Shown here: positions 35,739 through 42,816 of the stretch, piece after piece
Numbering within the stretch: the first letter of the stretch is position 1
Layout: each line of letters opens with the position of its first letter
Assembly (NCBI RefSeq): GCF_000383955.1
Contig: NZ_KB913013.1
Coordinates: 5,351,694 to 5,415,693 of the forward strand
DNA: 64,000 nucleotides
Direction: 5' to 3'
Origin: Rudanella lutea DSM 19387
GTDB lineage: Bacteria > Bacteroidota > Bacteroidia > Cytophagales > Spirosomataceae
Program-made: the position numbers and the translations under genes
Notes under the pieces: generated by a model
Databases searched by the model: none
What the model was told of the DNA's origin: nothing
Seen by the model: the letters and a program-made list of their open reading frames with translations, nothing else

Positions 35739-36050
35739 TTAAGCGGTTTTTTCCGGCGACTTGGCCGTGGCCTCGCGCGAAACGGCCGTCTTTTCAAACA
35801 CGATCTTGATCCCCCGGTCTACTTCGAGCGTCACGGTGGTGTCTTCAACCGAAACCACCCGGCCATGCAGTCCGCCAATGGTTACCACAGCATCGCCTTT
35901 TTTGAGGTTTTCAATAAACGACTGCTGCTCTTTCCGCTTTTTTTGCTGCGGCCGGATCATAAAGAACCAAAATACGCCAATGATACCGGCATAGAGGAGC
36001 ACCGTAAACACGGTTTGATTGGGAGCCGCCTGAGCGAGAATTGTGTGCAT
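35739..36050 (-). CDS. yajC: Preprotein translocase subunit YajC
   Basis: A 103-residue single-pass membrane protein: TM helix at about residues 17-36 (TVLLYAGIIGVFWFFMIRPQQKKRKEQ in part FFMIRPQQKK, the YajC signature), then the small cytoplasmic domain with LKKGDAVVTIGGLHG. YajC associates with SecDF and the Sec translocon. It sits between DUF1573 and ybbR in the nusB operon, 18 bp after the DUF1573 gene. Confidence 0.95.
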   Translation of the reverse strand: MHTILAQAAPNQTVFTVLLYAGIIGVFWFFMIRPQQKKRKEQQSFIENLKKGDAVVTIGGLHGRVVSVEDTTVTLEVDRGIKIVFEKTAVSREATAKSPEKTA

Positions 36051-36068
36051 GGTAGAATTCAGACTTGA

Positions 36069-36518
36069 TTAGGATTTGGTGGAATCGGCACCTGCTTTGG
36101 CATTGACCATCACCCGAAACTGAAGATCCGACATGGCCGGTTCGGTATTGGCAAAAACCGTGACGGTTTTATTTTGCGCACCTACTTTACCCTTGCTGTC
36201 GAACCGAACCCGGATCGACGATTTCTGGCCGGGCGCAATGGGTTCGCGGGGCCACTCGGGCGTGGTACACCCGCACGAAGCCGTAATGTTGTTGATAATG
36301 AGCGGAAACTCACCGGTGTTGGTAAAGGCAAAGTTGTGCTCCACGGTATCGCCCTCGGTAATGGTCCCAAAGTCGTACACGCCTTGATCGGCAAACTCCA
36401 TTTTGGGCATTTTACCGGTGGCAGCCTGTTGCGACGCTTCACCCTGCTTACGGTTGTCGCACGCAACCTGCCCCAGGCACAAGCCCGCCAGCATGACCAG
36501 ATACGCTACCTGTTTCAT
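36069..36518 (-). CDS. DUF1573 lipoprotein
   Basis: A 149-residue protein with a lipoprotein signal (GLCLGQVAC, lipid cysteine about residue 20) and one DUF1573 domain. The diagnostic NITASCGCTTPEWPREP motif and the immunoglobulin-like VRFDSKGKVGAQNKTV strand are visible. DUF1573 proteins are abundant in Bacteroidota and of unknown function. The start overlaps the ytxH stop by 4 nt. The domain is complete and ends with a short Ala/Ser tail. Confidence 0.9.
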   Translation of the reverse strand: MKQVAYLVMLAGLCLGQVACDNRKQGEASQQAATGKMPKMEFADQGVYDFGTITEGDTVEHNFAFTNTGEFPLIINNITASCGCTTPEWPREPIAPGQKSSIRVRFDSKGKVGAQNKTVTVFANTEPAMSDLQFRVMVNAKAGADSTKS

Positions 36519-36817
36519 GCGTTCTGCTGCTTGATTTGGGCCATCAGCCGGTCTACGTCTTCCAGCAGCCGCTCGGCTTTCTCGCGGGCATCGTTGACTA
36601 CCCGCTGCCCTTCGCTTTTCTGGAAATTTTCGGGCAGGTCGGCCGAGTTGAGCAGGTCCTGAACCAGCTGCTGAAGCTGATCGCGGTACTTGGTCAGTCG
36701 GTACGAGAGCCGGTCGCGGGTTACTTCGCCTTTGTCGGGGGCGTATAAAAGTCCAAGAATGGCGCCAGTTGCGGCACCGGTCAGGAAGAGGGCTAAGTCA
36801 CGGCCAGTTTTGTTCAT
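36515..36817 (-). CDS. YtxH-domain protein
   Basis: A 100-residue protein with an N-terminal Gly/Ala-rich membrane segment (FLTGAATGAILGLLYAPDKG, the YtxH signature) and a helical amphipathic remainder with possible coiled coil (RDQLQQLVQDLL, AEKLLEDV-like stretches). YtxH-type proteins are linked to general stress in Firmicutes; the function here is unknown. Its start is preceded by the stuttered hairpin at 36828-36904, which separates it from nusB, and its stop overlaps the DUF1573 start. Confidence 0.87.
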   Translation of the reverse strand: MNKTGRDLALFLTGAATGAILGLLYAPDKGEVTRDRLSYRLTKYRDQLQQLVQDLLNSADLPENFQKSEGQRVVNDAREKAERLLEDVDRLMAQIKQQNA

Positions 36818-36827
36818 TATGAAAATG

Positions 36828-36904
36828 AGTTTACAGTTTTCGGTTTACAGTTTTCAGTTCAGTCAGTAGAATAACTGAAAACTGAAGACAGAAAACTGTA
36901 AACT
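36828..36904. repeat. Stuttered palindrome between nusB and ytxH
   Basis: Outer arms AGTTTACAGTTTTC (36828-36841) and GAAAACTGTAAACT (36891-36904) are perfectly complementary. Inner arms CAGTTTTCAGTT (36848-36859) and AACTGAAAACTG (36873-36884) are also perfect. Each arm contains two near-direct copies of TTTACAGTTTTC/CAGTTTTCAGTT. It fills the entire space between the nusB stop and the ytxH start and could attenuate or process the operon mRNA. Confidence 0.75.
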
Positions 36905-38074
36905 TTATTTATTGTCCAAAAGTCCCCGTCCGCTCTTGCGAAGTTTGCCTTCGTTCTGGAGTTTGGTGGACAGGTTGTCTAAAATTCCGTTTACAAATTT
37001 ACCGCTTTTCGGTGTACTGTAGGCTTTGGCCAATTCAATATATTCATTGATGGTCACCTTCACCGGAATGCCGGGAAAGCTCATCAGTTCACACACAGCG
37101 AGTTTCAGGATAATCCGGTCGAGCATGGCTACCCGCTCCACATCCCAGTTTTTGAGCTGATCCGCCAGCAATTGCTCGTACTGCCCGTCGTTGTCGAGCA
37201 CATTATTGAAGAGCGTGTTCAAAAACAGCAGATCTTCCTCCCAGTCGTCGGTGAGGGCTTCGAGCTTGAGGCCATCCATCGTCTGCACCGATTTGAGGGT
37301 TTTGATGGCCATTCCGCGCACTACCTCGCTGTTTTCGGTCCAGCTCAGGTCAATTTCGGCCAGGAAATCCCGGATCAGCTCGTGCTTGAAAATGAGCGTC
37401 CGCAGCACATACTGCACCAGAGCCTGATCTTCGTCGGGCGTGTGGGTTTGTTTTTCGCAGTAAGCACGGTAGGTTGCATCCTGTTTGAGCGATTCTTTCA
37501 GGGCCTTACGCACAAACAGCAGGTCGTCGGTCCAGTTTACATTCCGCCGAACGGCCTCGTTGGTCAGGGGCTGATGGCCCGCCAGGGCTTTCACCACCGA
37601 GTTGTCGTACAGGGTCGACTCAAACGGAAAGGGGGCCTCGTCAACATCCCGGTACTGCCGCTCCTTATCAATTTGGGCCGCATGCCCCAGCTCAACCAGC
37701 AACAATAACACCCGGAGATAGTCGTCGTAGATGCCCTGTACCTCATCAATCATCATTTGAGCGAGGTGGGTGCGGTCTTTCTGACCCCGGCGTCGGTAGT
37801 ACACCAGTCCATCATTGGCGGCTTTTAGTACCTTAGTGGGAGCATCTTCATCCTCAGCGGGTTGGTTCGCTTTGATGGCCTCTTCAAATAGCACCGAGGC
37901 CAGTTTTCGGTGTCCTTCCAGCTGACGTTTGTCCTGGGGCTGCATCGAATTGAGGTCGGGCTGGAAGTTTTCAGCAATCCCGTCGAGGGCTATTTGCTGG
38001 TTGGAAAGTTCAGCCTGCCGAAGGGCGTACACCGCCTGCATGACCTTAATTCGGAGCAATCGTCTATTAATCAT
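36905..38074 (-). CDS. nusB: Transcription antitermination factor NusB (long form)
   Basis: A 389-residue protein whose C-terminal ~140 residues are the NusB fold (LLADQLKNWDVERVAMLDRIILKLAVCEL in part DVERVAMLDRIILKLA, and FPGIPVKVTINEYIELAK). The N-terminal 250 residues are the helical extension seen in Bacteroidota NusB proteins (opening NRRLLRIKVMQAVYAL, which is itself NusB-like). NusB acts with NusE in rRNA antitermination. It is the first gene of the operon nusB-ytxH-DUF1573-yajC-ybbR-coaE, with a good promoter upstream. Confidence 0.92.
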   Translation of the reverse strand: MINRRLLRIKVMQAVYALRQAELSNQQIALDGIAENFQPDLNSMQPQDKRQLEGHRKLASVLFEEAIKANQPAEDEDAPTKVLKAANDGLVYYRRRGQKDRTHLAQMMIDEVQGIYDDYLRVLLLLVELGHAAQIDKERQYRDVDEAPFPFESTLYDNSVVKALAGHQPLTNEAVRRNVNWTDDLLFVRKALKESLKQDATYRAYCEKQTHTPDEDQALVQYVLRTLIFKHELIRDFLAEIDLSWTENSEVVRGMAIKTLKSVQTMDGLKLEALTDDWEEDLLFLNTLFNNVLDNDGQYEQLLADQLKNWDVERVAMLDRIILKLAVCELMSFPGIPVKVTINEYIELAKAYSTPKSGKFVNGILDNLSTKLQNEGKLRKSGRGLLDNK

Positions 38075-38130
38075 CCCGCCTAAATCCTATTAACTCTACC
38101 GATAAGAAAAAGAACTTCTGTAAATCGTTG

Positions 38131-38162
38131 CAAAATTAGGGTGCTTTTGGTAGTTTTCCCAA
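38131..38162 (-). promoter_or_regulatory. Promoter of the nusB operon
   Basis: Read on the minus strand: TTG (38162-38160), 21 bp, TAATTTTG (38138-38131). Both elements match the Bacteroidota consensus. The transcript would start near 38124, about 50 nt before the nusB ATG. Confidence 0.55.
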
Positions 38163-38208
38163 CGAAAACCGTCTTGTATACTACCCTATTGTAAAACTTT
38201 ACTTCTGC

Positions 38209-38895
38209 ATGCTTTCCTTTCCTGCTCTTGCCCGCATGGCTTCATGTCTGGCAACGATCGGCCTTGGCATGATCGCGGTGGGCTGCCAACCGACCCACTA
38301 CGCCATTGTTCAGCATGAGCGACCGGCTCACAGCCGACTGACAACGGAGCGGCAGGAGGTCGGGCCAATTGGGACCGACACCCTACCCGCTACGGTTCAA
38401 CGGAATGAAGCCCCCCAACCCACGGTAGCCATTGCGGCAGACGCAGGCCCGGCCCATTCGCCCGCCTACCGACCCAAAGCCCATCATGTGCGCAACCCCG
38501 AGGCCCGCGAGCCGAAGCGGGCAGCCTGGCTGCGGGAGTTGAGTGTGAAAAGCAACCCGACGGTTACGGAGTTTGCGCCCCGGCACGAAGCGCCCGTACC
38601 CACAACCAAACGTCGGGTGCCGGGCCTAGCCAAGGCTTCGGTGGTGGGCGGAGTTCTGTCGCAGGGGTTGGTGCTGTTTGGTACGGCTTCAGGGCTGGTG
38701 TGGGTGCTGGCTGTAATGGTGCCGCTGGCGTCGATTCTGCTGGGTGTGGCAGGATTAGCCAAAATAACCCGTCGGCGCGATGAGTTTCGGGGTAAAGGAT
38801 GGGCTATGAGCGGGATTTTACTCGCTACAGGGGCCATTGGCCTTGCCCTGATGGCTGCGGCAGCGCTGGCTACATCTGAGGTTATTTGGAAATAG
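38209..38895 (+). CDS. Putative lipoprotein with C-terminal DUF4190-like membrane region
   Basis: A 228-residue protein of unknown function. The N-terminus is a lipoprotein-like signal (LGMIAVGC, lipid cysteine at about residue 26). Residues 30-140 are Pro/Ala/His/Arg-rich and probably disordered. Residues 145-228 contain two hydrophobic helices separated by a charged loop (ITRRRDEFRGKGWAMSG), the DUF4190-like arrangement common in Bacteroidota. The ATG at 38209 is the first in frame. It stands alone, divergent from nusB, and is followed by a stuttered repeat region. No function can be assigned. Confidence 0.78.
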   Translation: MLSFPALARMASCLATIGLGMIAVGCQPTHYAIVQHERPAHSRLTTERQEVGPIGTDTLPATVQRNEAPQPTVAIAADAGPAHSPAYRPKAHHVRNPEAREPKRAAWLRELSVKSNPTVTEFAPRHEAPVPTTKRRVPGLAKASVVGGVLSQGLVLFGTASGLVWVLAVMVPLASILLGVAGLAKITRRRDEFRGKGWAMSGILLATGAIGLALMAAAALATSEVIWK

Positions 38896-38901
38896 GTGAA
38901 T

Positions 38902-39015
38902 GTGTAATGAAAAGTGTATAATGTGTAATGAAAAGTGTATAATGTATAATGGAAAATACTGTTGATTATCAGCTTATCCATTATTCATTATACACTGTCC
39001 ATTATCCATTCTTTT
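38902..39015. repeat. Stuttered palindrome with 21-bp direct repeats
   Basis: Two perfect tandem 21-bp copies (38902-38922 and 38923-38943, beginning GTGTAATGAAAAGTG) and a third degenerate copy. These are followed after about 25 bp by a complementary stretch made of CCATTATTCATTATACACTG-type words (to about 39015). It lies between two convergent genes of unknown function. Confidence 0.7.
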
Positions 39016-39032
39016 ACCAATCAATTATTCAC

Positions 39033-39434
39033 CTACGCCAGTGCCAGAAAGCAAACGGCTGCAACGTGAAACCAGATCCCAAACAGGCAGGAGACCGGTG
39101 TTCCGACAAACGGTTGTGAATGACCCGTTGGACTGGGCAACATCCAGATTAGTCGACGGTCTAAAGCAAAAACGGTGAAAAGCGTGGTCAGGCTGATGGC
39201 CAACATGCTATACACCCGGAGGTGACTCAGGTGCATCAGGGGCGAATGGGGCCAATTTTCCATAAACGGAATAAGAAGCATTCCTCCGCCACTTAAGGCC
39301 CGGATGGTGAGTGAGCCAACCGTGAGGGTAATCAGCAGATGCACAAACACTTCGAAGAAGGCCCGCCCTCGCGTTTGCAGCCACGGAACCACCAGGCTGG
39401 CGAAAGCAGATACGATAAGAACAGAGGTTTCCAT
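39033..39434 (-). CDS. Small integral membrane protein, unknown
   Basis: A 133-residue protein with about four TM segments: SVLIVSAFASLVVPWL, VFVHLLITLTVGSLTIRAL, MLAISLTTLFTVFAL, and FGIWFHVAAVCFLALA. No known domain was recognised. The ATG at 39434 is chosen; an upstream extension to 39473 adds a non-hydrophobic stretch. It is convergent with the lipoprotein gene at 38209 and followed by proB downstream of its own promoter side. Its membrane location is the only prediction offered. Confidence 0.7.
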   Translation of the reverse strand: METSVLIVSAFASLVVPWLQTRGRAFFEVFVHLLITLTVGSLTIRALSGGGMLLIPFMENWPHSPLMHLSHLRVYSMLAISLTTLFTVFALDRRLIWMLPSPTGHSQPFVGTPVSCLFGIWFHVAAVCFLALA

Positions 39435-39549
39435 ACGTAGAGTTTGGTTGACACAAAGCCAACTCGACACCAAATCTCTACACTTACCTTTAAACGGATA
39501 TTAAGGGTGAGTTAAAAGCGGGTTAAACGGAGGAAAAGGGAGGAATGCA

Positions 39550-40584
39550 TCACAACAGCACAATATCATTGGCGTGTGCGGCTTCCACGTTTTGTTGCTG
39601 AAGGTTTTGAATCAGTACTTCCGACGATAAGCGGGCTTTGGCAACGGCAACAACCTGACCCTCGGGATCGAGAATTTCGACCACTTCACCGGCTTCGAAC
39701 TCGCCCCGTACCTGAGCCACACCCACCGCCAACAGGCTACTCCGACGTTGAAGCGCCCGCACCGCCCCCGCATCGACCTGTAGCTGACCTACGGCAAGGC
39801 TGCCACTACCGAGCCACCGGTTGCGGGCCGAAAGGCCAGCCGGCTGGGCATCGAACCGCGTCCCGATATGGCCCTCTACCGCTTTCTGAATCCCGTCGGG
39901 CTCGTTCAACCCGAAAATAACTACGGGTACGCCGAGTCGGGTAGCGAGCTTGGCAAACGTGAGCTTAGACGACATACCGCCCAAACCCAACGACGACTTG
40001 TCGGTGCGGACAACCCGGAATACCGATTCGTCGAGGGTGGGTACGTGCCGGATAATCTGCCCGTTGTTGTCGAGCAGGCCACCCACCGAGGTGCAGAGCA
40101 GCAACGCCTGTGCCCCAAACCCAACGGCGAGCAGGGTAGCCAGTTCGTCATTGTCCGAAAACTTCAACTCCCGGCTGCTGACGACGTCATTTTCGTTTGC
40201 AATCGGAATAATATCATTAGCCCACAGTTCGTCGTAGGTTTGTTTCAGTTGCAGAAACTGATCGCGGTGGGCAAAGTGGTGCCGTTCGCAGAGGCTCTGG
40301 GCAATCCGTACCCCGTAAACCCCGAAAAAGCGACTATAAATGTTGAGCAACAAGAGGTTGCCTACGGCTGCGGCTGCCTTACGCTGGGTGATGTCGCCCT
40401 GATAATTGCGGATAAACGATTTGCCCGCACCCACCGCGCCCGACGAGACCAGTACAATACGGTAATGGGGGGTAAGGGCGGCTACCTGCCGGGCAATATC
40501 GACCATGACGGGCTCGTTGAGCTCGCCCGTGGGTTTGGTAATGGACGCGGTTCCGAATTTTAAAACAAGTACTGGTTTCGTCAT
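39550..40584 (-). CDS. proB: Glutamate 5-kinase
   Basis: A 344-residue enzyme of proline synthesis that phosphorylates glutamate. The amino-acid kinase domain shows VLKFGTASIT at the N-terminus, SSGAVGAGK, FSDNDELATLLA and GTGGMxxK in the variant GLGGMSSKLTFAK. The C-terminal ~75 residues are a PUA domain (GSLAVGQLQVDAGAVRAL onward). proA, the usual partner, is not adjacent. It ends the minus-strand series after the pectin genes but is functionally unrelated; a TAnnTTTG-like box lies only 6 bp before its start codon. Confidence 0.95.
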   Translation of the reverse strand: MTKPVLVLKFGTASITKPTGELNEPVMVDIARQVAALTPHYRIVLVSSGAVGAGKSFIRNYQGDITQRKAAAAVGNLLLLNIYSRFFGVYGVRIAQSLCERHHFAHRDQFLQLKQTYDELWANDIIPIANENDVVSSRELKFSDNDELATLLAVGFGAQALLLCTSVGGLLDNNGQIIRHVPTLDESVFRVVRTDKSSLGLGGMSSKLTFAKLATRLGVPVVIFGLNEPDGIQKAVEGHIGTRFDAQPAGLSARNRWLGSGSLAVGQLQVDAGAVRALQRRSSLLAVGVAQVRGEFEAGEVVEILDPEGQVVAVAKARLSSEVLIQNLQQQNVEAAHANDIVLL

Positions 40585-40589
40585 GCCCG

Positions 40590-40597
40590 CAAATATA
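40590..40597 (-). promoter_or_regulatory. -7 promoter box next to the proB start codon
   Basis: CAAATATA on the plus strand is TATATTTG on the minus strand, a TAnnTTTG match, 5 bp before the ATG. If used, the mRNA would be leaderless or nearly so, as also suggested for rhlE. Confidence 0.3.
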
Positions 40598-40683
40598 CGG
40601 CTTCGTGCGTGAGCAGCCGGGCAAAAATTGGTTTTCGGAGCTGGATGGCCTACAAAGGCGCATCAACGCAAACCGGATACGGC

Positions 40684-41697
40684 TTATCGGCGCCGGGCCT
40701 TCAGCCAGCTCGTATCGCCCCCGAATACCGCCTTTGGGCGGTACCCGTCTCTCTCGGTAGAGGTCAATTGTTTCGTCCACGGGGCTCGTTGCTGCGGGGC
40801 GGCACCCGGCCCTTTGGAGTTGTACTCGGCGTAAACGGCGGTTTTCTCCGCGTCGGGTTTGTTCCAGTTGTGCCAGCCCGCCGGGTGAATATGCTCGCCC
40901 AGCTGACTGTTGATAAACACCGTTTTGGCAAAGTTGCGCCACGGTCTGCCCAGGTACACACTGCCCGTGGGGGCATCGCCCACGAGGGTGCAGTTCAGAA
41001 ACACATAGCCAACCGGCCGGTTTTCGGGCGTCGATGCGGCCGTCACGTACTGACCGCCTTTTTTGCTGAAAATAGTGCAATGGTCGAAGATCGCCGTAGC
41101 CGACCCGAAGATGAAATCGGTGGTACCTTCGATGTAGCAGTCTTTGTAGTACTGTCGGCCCCAGTGCCGGGGACTGCCCGTGTACAGTGTATCCTGAAAG
41201 CCCAGAAACCGGCAGTTGACAAACACGACCCGGTCGCCCGTAACGAAGGCGGCAACCGCCTGCCCCACGGGCCCGGCTGTGTTTTCGAACGTGAGGTTTT
41301 CGGCCCGAAAATCGTTGCCGAAGATGTAAAACGAGCCCGAAGTGGAGGTCGTCAGCTTTTGCGAGACGCCCGACGGCAGGGTGACAGTTCGACCCGAAAA
41401 ATCGTCGTAGGTAAGGATGGTGCTCTGCTTGTCTTCCCCAATCAGCGTGACGAAATGCTGAGTTGAGTCAAGGGTAAGTTTCTCTTTGTAAACGCCCTTT
41501 TTGATAAAAATCGTGATCGGGCTCCCGTTGTTTGCCGGTACGGTGCGGAGGGCTTCCTGCACCGTGCGGTAGTCGCCGGAACCGTCCTGTGCCACCGTAA
41601 TCCGTTTCTTCTGGGCATAACCGACCGACGCCAACAGCAGGCTCAGGCCGAAAATCCAAATTCCGCCAGACAGGCGGTTACGTATTAGTTTCCCCAT
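40684..41697 (-). CDS. Pectinesterase (CE8)
   Basis: A 337-residue secreted enzyme removing methyl groups from pectin so that lyases can act. The signal peptide is WIFGLSLLLASVGYAQ. Pectinesterase motifs in order: VAQDGSGDYRTVQEAL, GQAVAAFVTGD, GFQDTLY (catalytic Asp), YIEGTTDFIFGSATA (second Asp), and YLGRPWR. All active-site residues appear present. The start at 41697 (MGKLIRNRLSG) overlaps the pectate lyase stop by 13 nt, so the two are probably translationally coupled. It ends the susC-susD-lyase-esterase block. Confidence 0.92.
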   Translation of the reverse strand: MGKLIRNRLSGGIWIFGLSLLLASVGYAQKKRITVAQDGSGDYRTVQEALRTVPANNGSPITIFIKKGVYKEKLTLDSTQHFVTLIGEDKQSTILTYDDFSGRTVTLPSGVSQKLTTSTSGSFYIFGNDFRAENLTFENTAGPVGQAVAAFVTGDRVVFVNCRFLGFQDTLYTGSPRHWGRQYYKDCYIEGTTDFIFGSATAIFDHCTIFSKKGGQYVTAASTPENRPVGYVFLNCTLVGDAPTGSVYLGRPWRNFAKTVFINSQLGEHIHPAGWHNWNKPDAEKTAVYAEYNSKGPGAAPQQRAPWTKQLTSTERDGYRPKAVFGGDTSWLKARRR

Positions 41698-42794
41698 TTT
41701 TTTACCCAGTTCGGATAGTCTTTGGTCAGCAGCCGGGCGGGCCAGGTTCCGTACCAGCCGTATCCAGCCCGTCGTTCGTTTTCGATATCGGCCAGCTTGT
41801 ATTTTATTACACTGTCGCGGCCCGTAAAAAACGGCCGGTTTGTTTCCAGATCGTAAAACCGGGCCCAAAGCGTAGAGCCCGAATCGGGCACCACAACCTG
41901 ATCGCGGCCCGACGGCTGGTTTGAATCATTGATAGTTTTCACGGCGATTCCCACCAGCTTAACTTGCTCAAACCAGGCTACCGCCGACCGAATGGCTGTT
42001 TTGATTTCGGGCGAGGGGTTGTCCTGCTGCATCAGAAATTGCACAATCCCGACCGACTCACTGCCGCTCAGCGAAGGTAGCTCGAACGCCCGGGCTTTGG
42101 TGGGTAGAAGGGTCCGGCGGTCGTGCTGAGCGCACCAGACCGTGAGCTTGTCGCCTTGCCTGTACTGGGTTTTCAGAATGCAATCGATGCCTCGTTTTAC
42201 GGCCGTCTGAGCCTGTGGCACCAACCGGGGCGAGACTCGATCGAAACCATTCTGACCCGTTGCGGTGCGGTGCATCACCCATAGGACATCAATCATGGCT
42301 CCGTCGTTGTAGGTGATCTGTCCCCGGTACTTACTCGAATCGGGATAAAACTGGGGCCATCCACCTGCCCGGTTCTGAGCCGACAGGAGAAACGCAATAC
42401 CCCGCTCGGCGGCCTGAAGGTAGGCTGGGGTTCCCGTTTTGGCGTAGGCACTCACGAGGTAGTTTATCTCGCGGGTGGTAGCCCCGTCGTCAATGGTCGT
42501 GTCGAGCCGGTCGCGTTCGGCAGCCAATGTTTTCTGGGTGGCCTTGCTCAACGGTTTGTCGTAGTCGATCCGGTTGCCGCCCGGTTGCGGCCATCCGCCG
42601 TTGGCTCGCTGGTAAAGGAGCATCCGCTCAGCCACCGTATCTACGGTAGGCTGGGCAGATGCTTGGTTGGGCAGGCAACAGGCTAAGAGAAACAAGGGAC
42701 CGAGAACAAGCAGCCACGAGCCACGCCAGAAACGCCCGGCTTCCAACCTCCCTACTGTTGACCGGCGCGTCTGACGGTTTCGTGTGCTGTTCAT
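41685..42794 (-). CDS. Pectate lyase, PL10 family
   Basis: A 369-residue secreted polysaccharide lyase. Signal peptide around WLLVLGPLFLLACCLPNQASAQ. PL10 (pelA-type) hallmarks: MLLYQRANGGWPQPGGNRIDY at the start of the catalytic domain, DDGATTREINYL, GGWPQFYPDSSKYRGQITYND, and WCAQHDRRTLLPTKARAFELPS, each quoted in part. It cleaves demethylated homogalacturonan to 4,5-unsaturated oligomers. The ATG at 42794 starts 22 bp after the susD stop; an upstream ATG at 42827 would overlap susD by 11 nt and cannot be excluded. It belongs to the susCD block. Confidence 0.9.
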   Translation of the reverse strand: MNSTRNRQTRRSTVGRLEAGRFWRGSWLLVLGPLFLLACCLPNQASAQPTVDTVAERMLLYQRANGGWPQPGGNRIDYDKPLSKATQKTLAAERDRLDTTIDDGATTREINYLVSAYAKTGTPAYLQAAERGIAFLLSAQNRAGGWPQFYPDSSKYRGQITYNDGAMIDVLWVMHRTATGQNGFDRVSPRLVPQAQTAVKRGIDCILKTQYRQGDKLTVWCAQHDRRTLLPTKARAFELPSLSGSESVGIVQFLMQQDNPSPEIKTAIRSAVAWFEQVKLVGIAVKTINDSNQPSGRDQVVVPDSGSTLWARFYDLETNRPFFTGRDSVIKYKLADIENERRAGYGWYGTWPARLLTKDYPNWVKKWGN

Positions 42795-42816
42795 CCCGAT
42801 ACCCTGTTTTTCCGAA

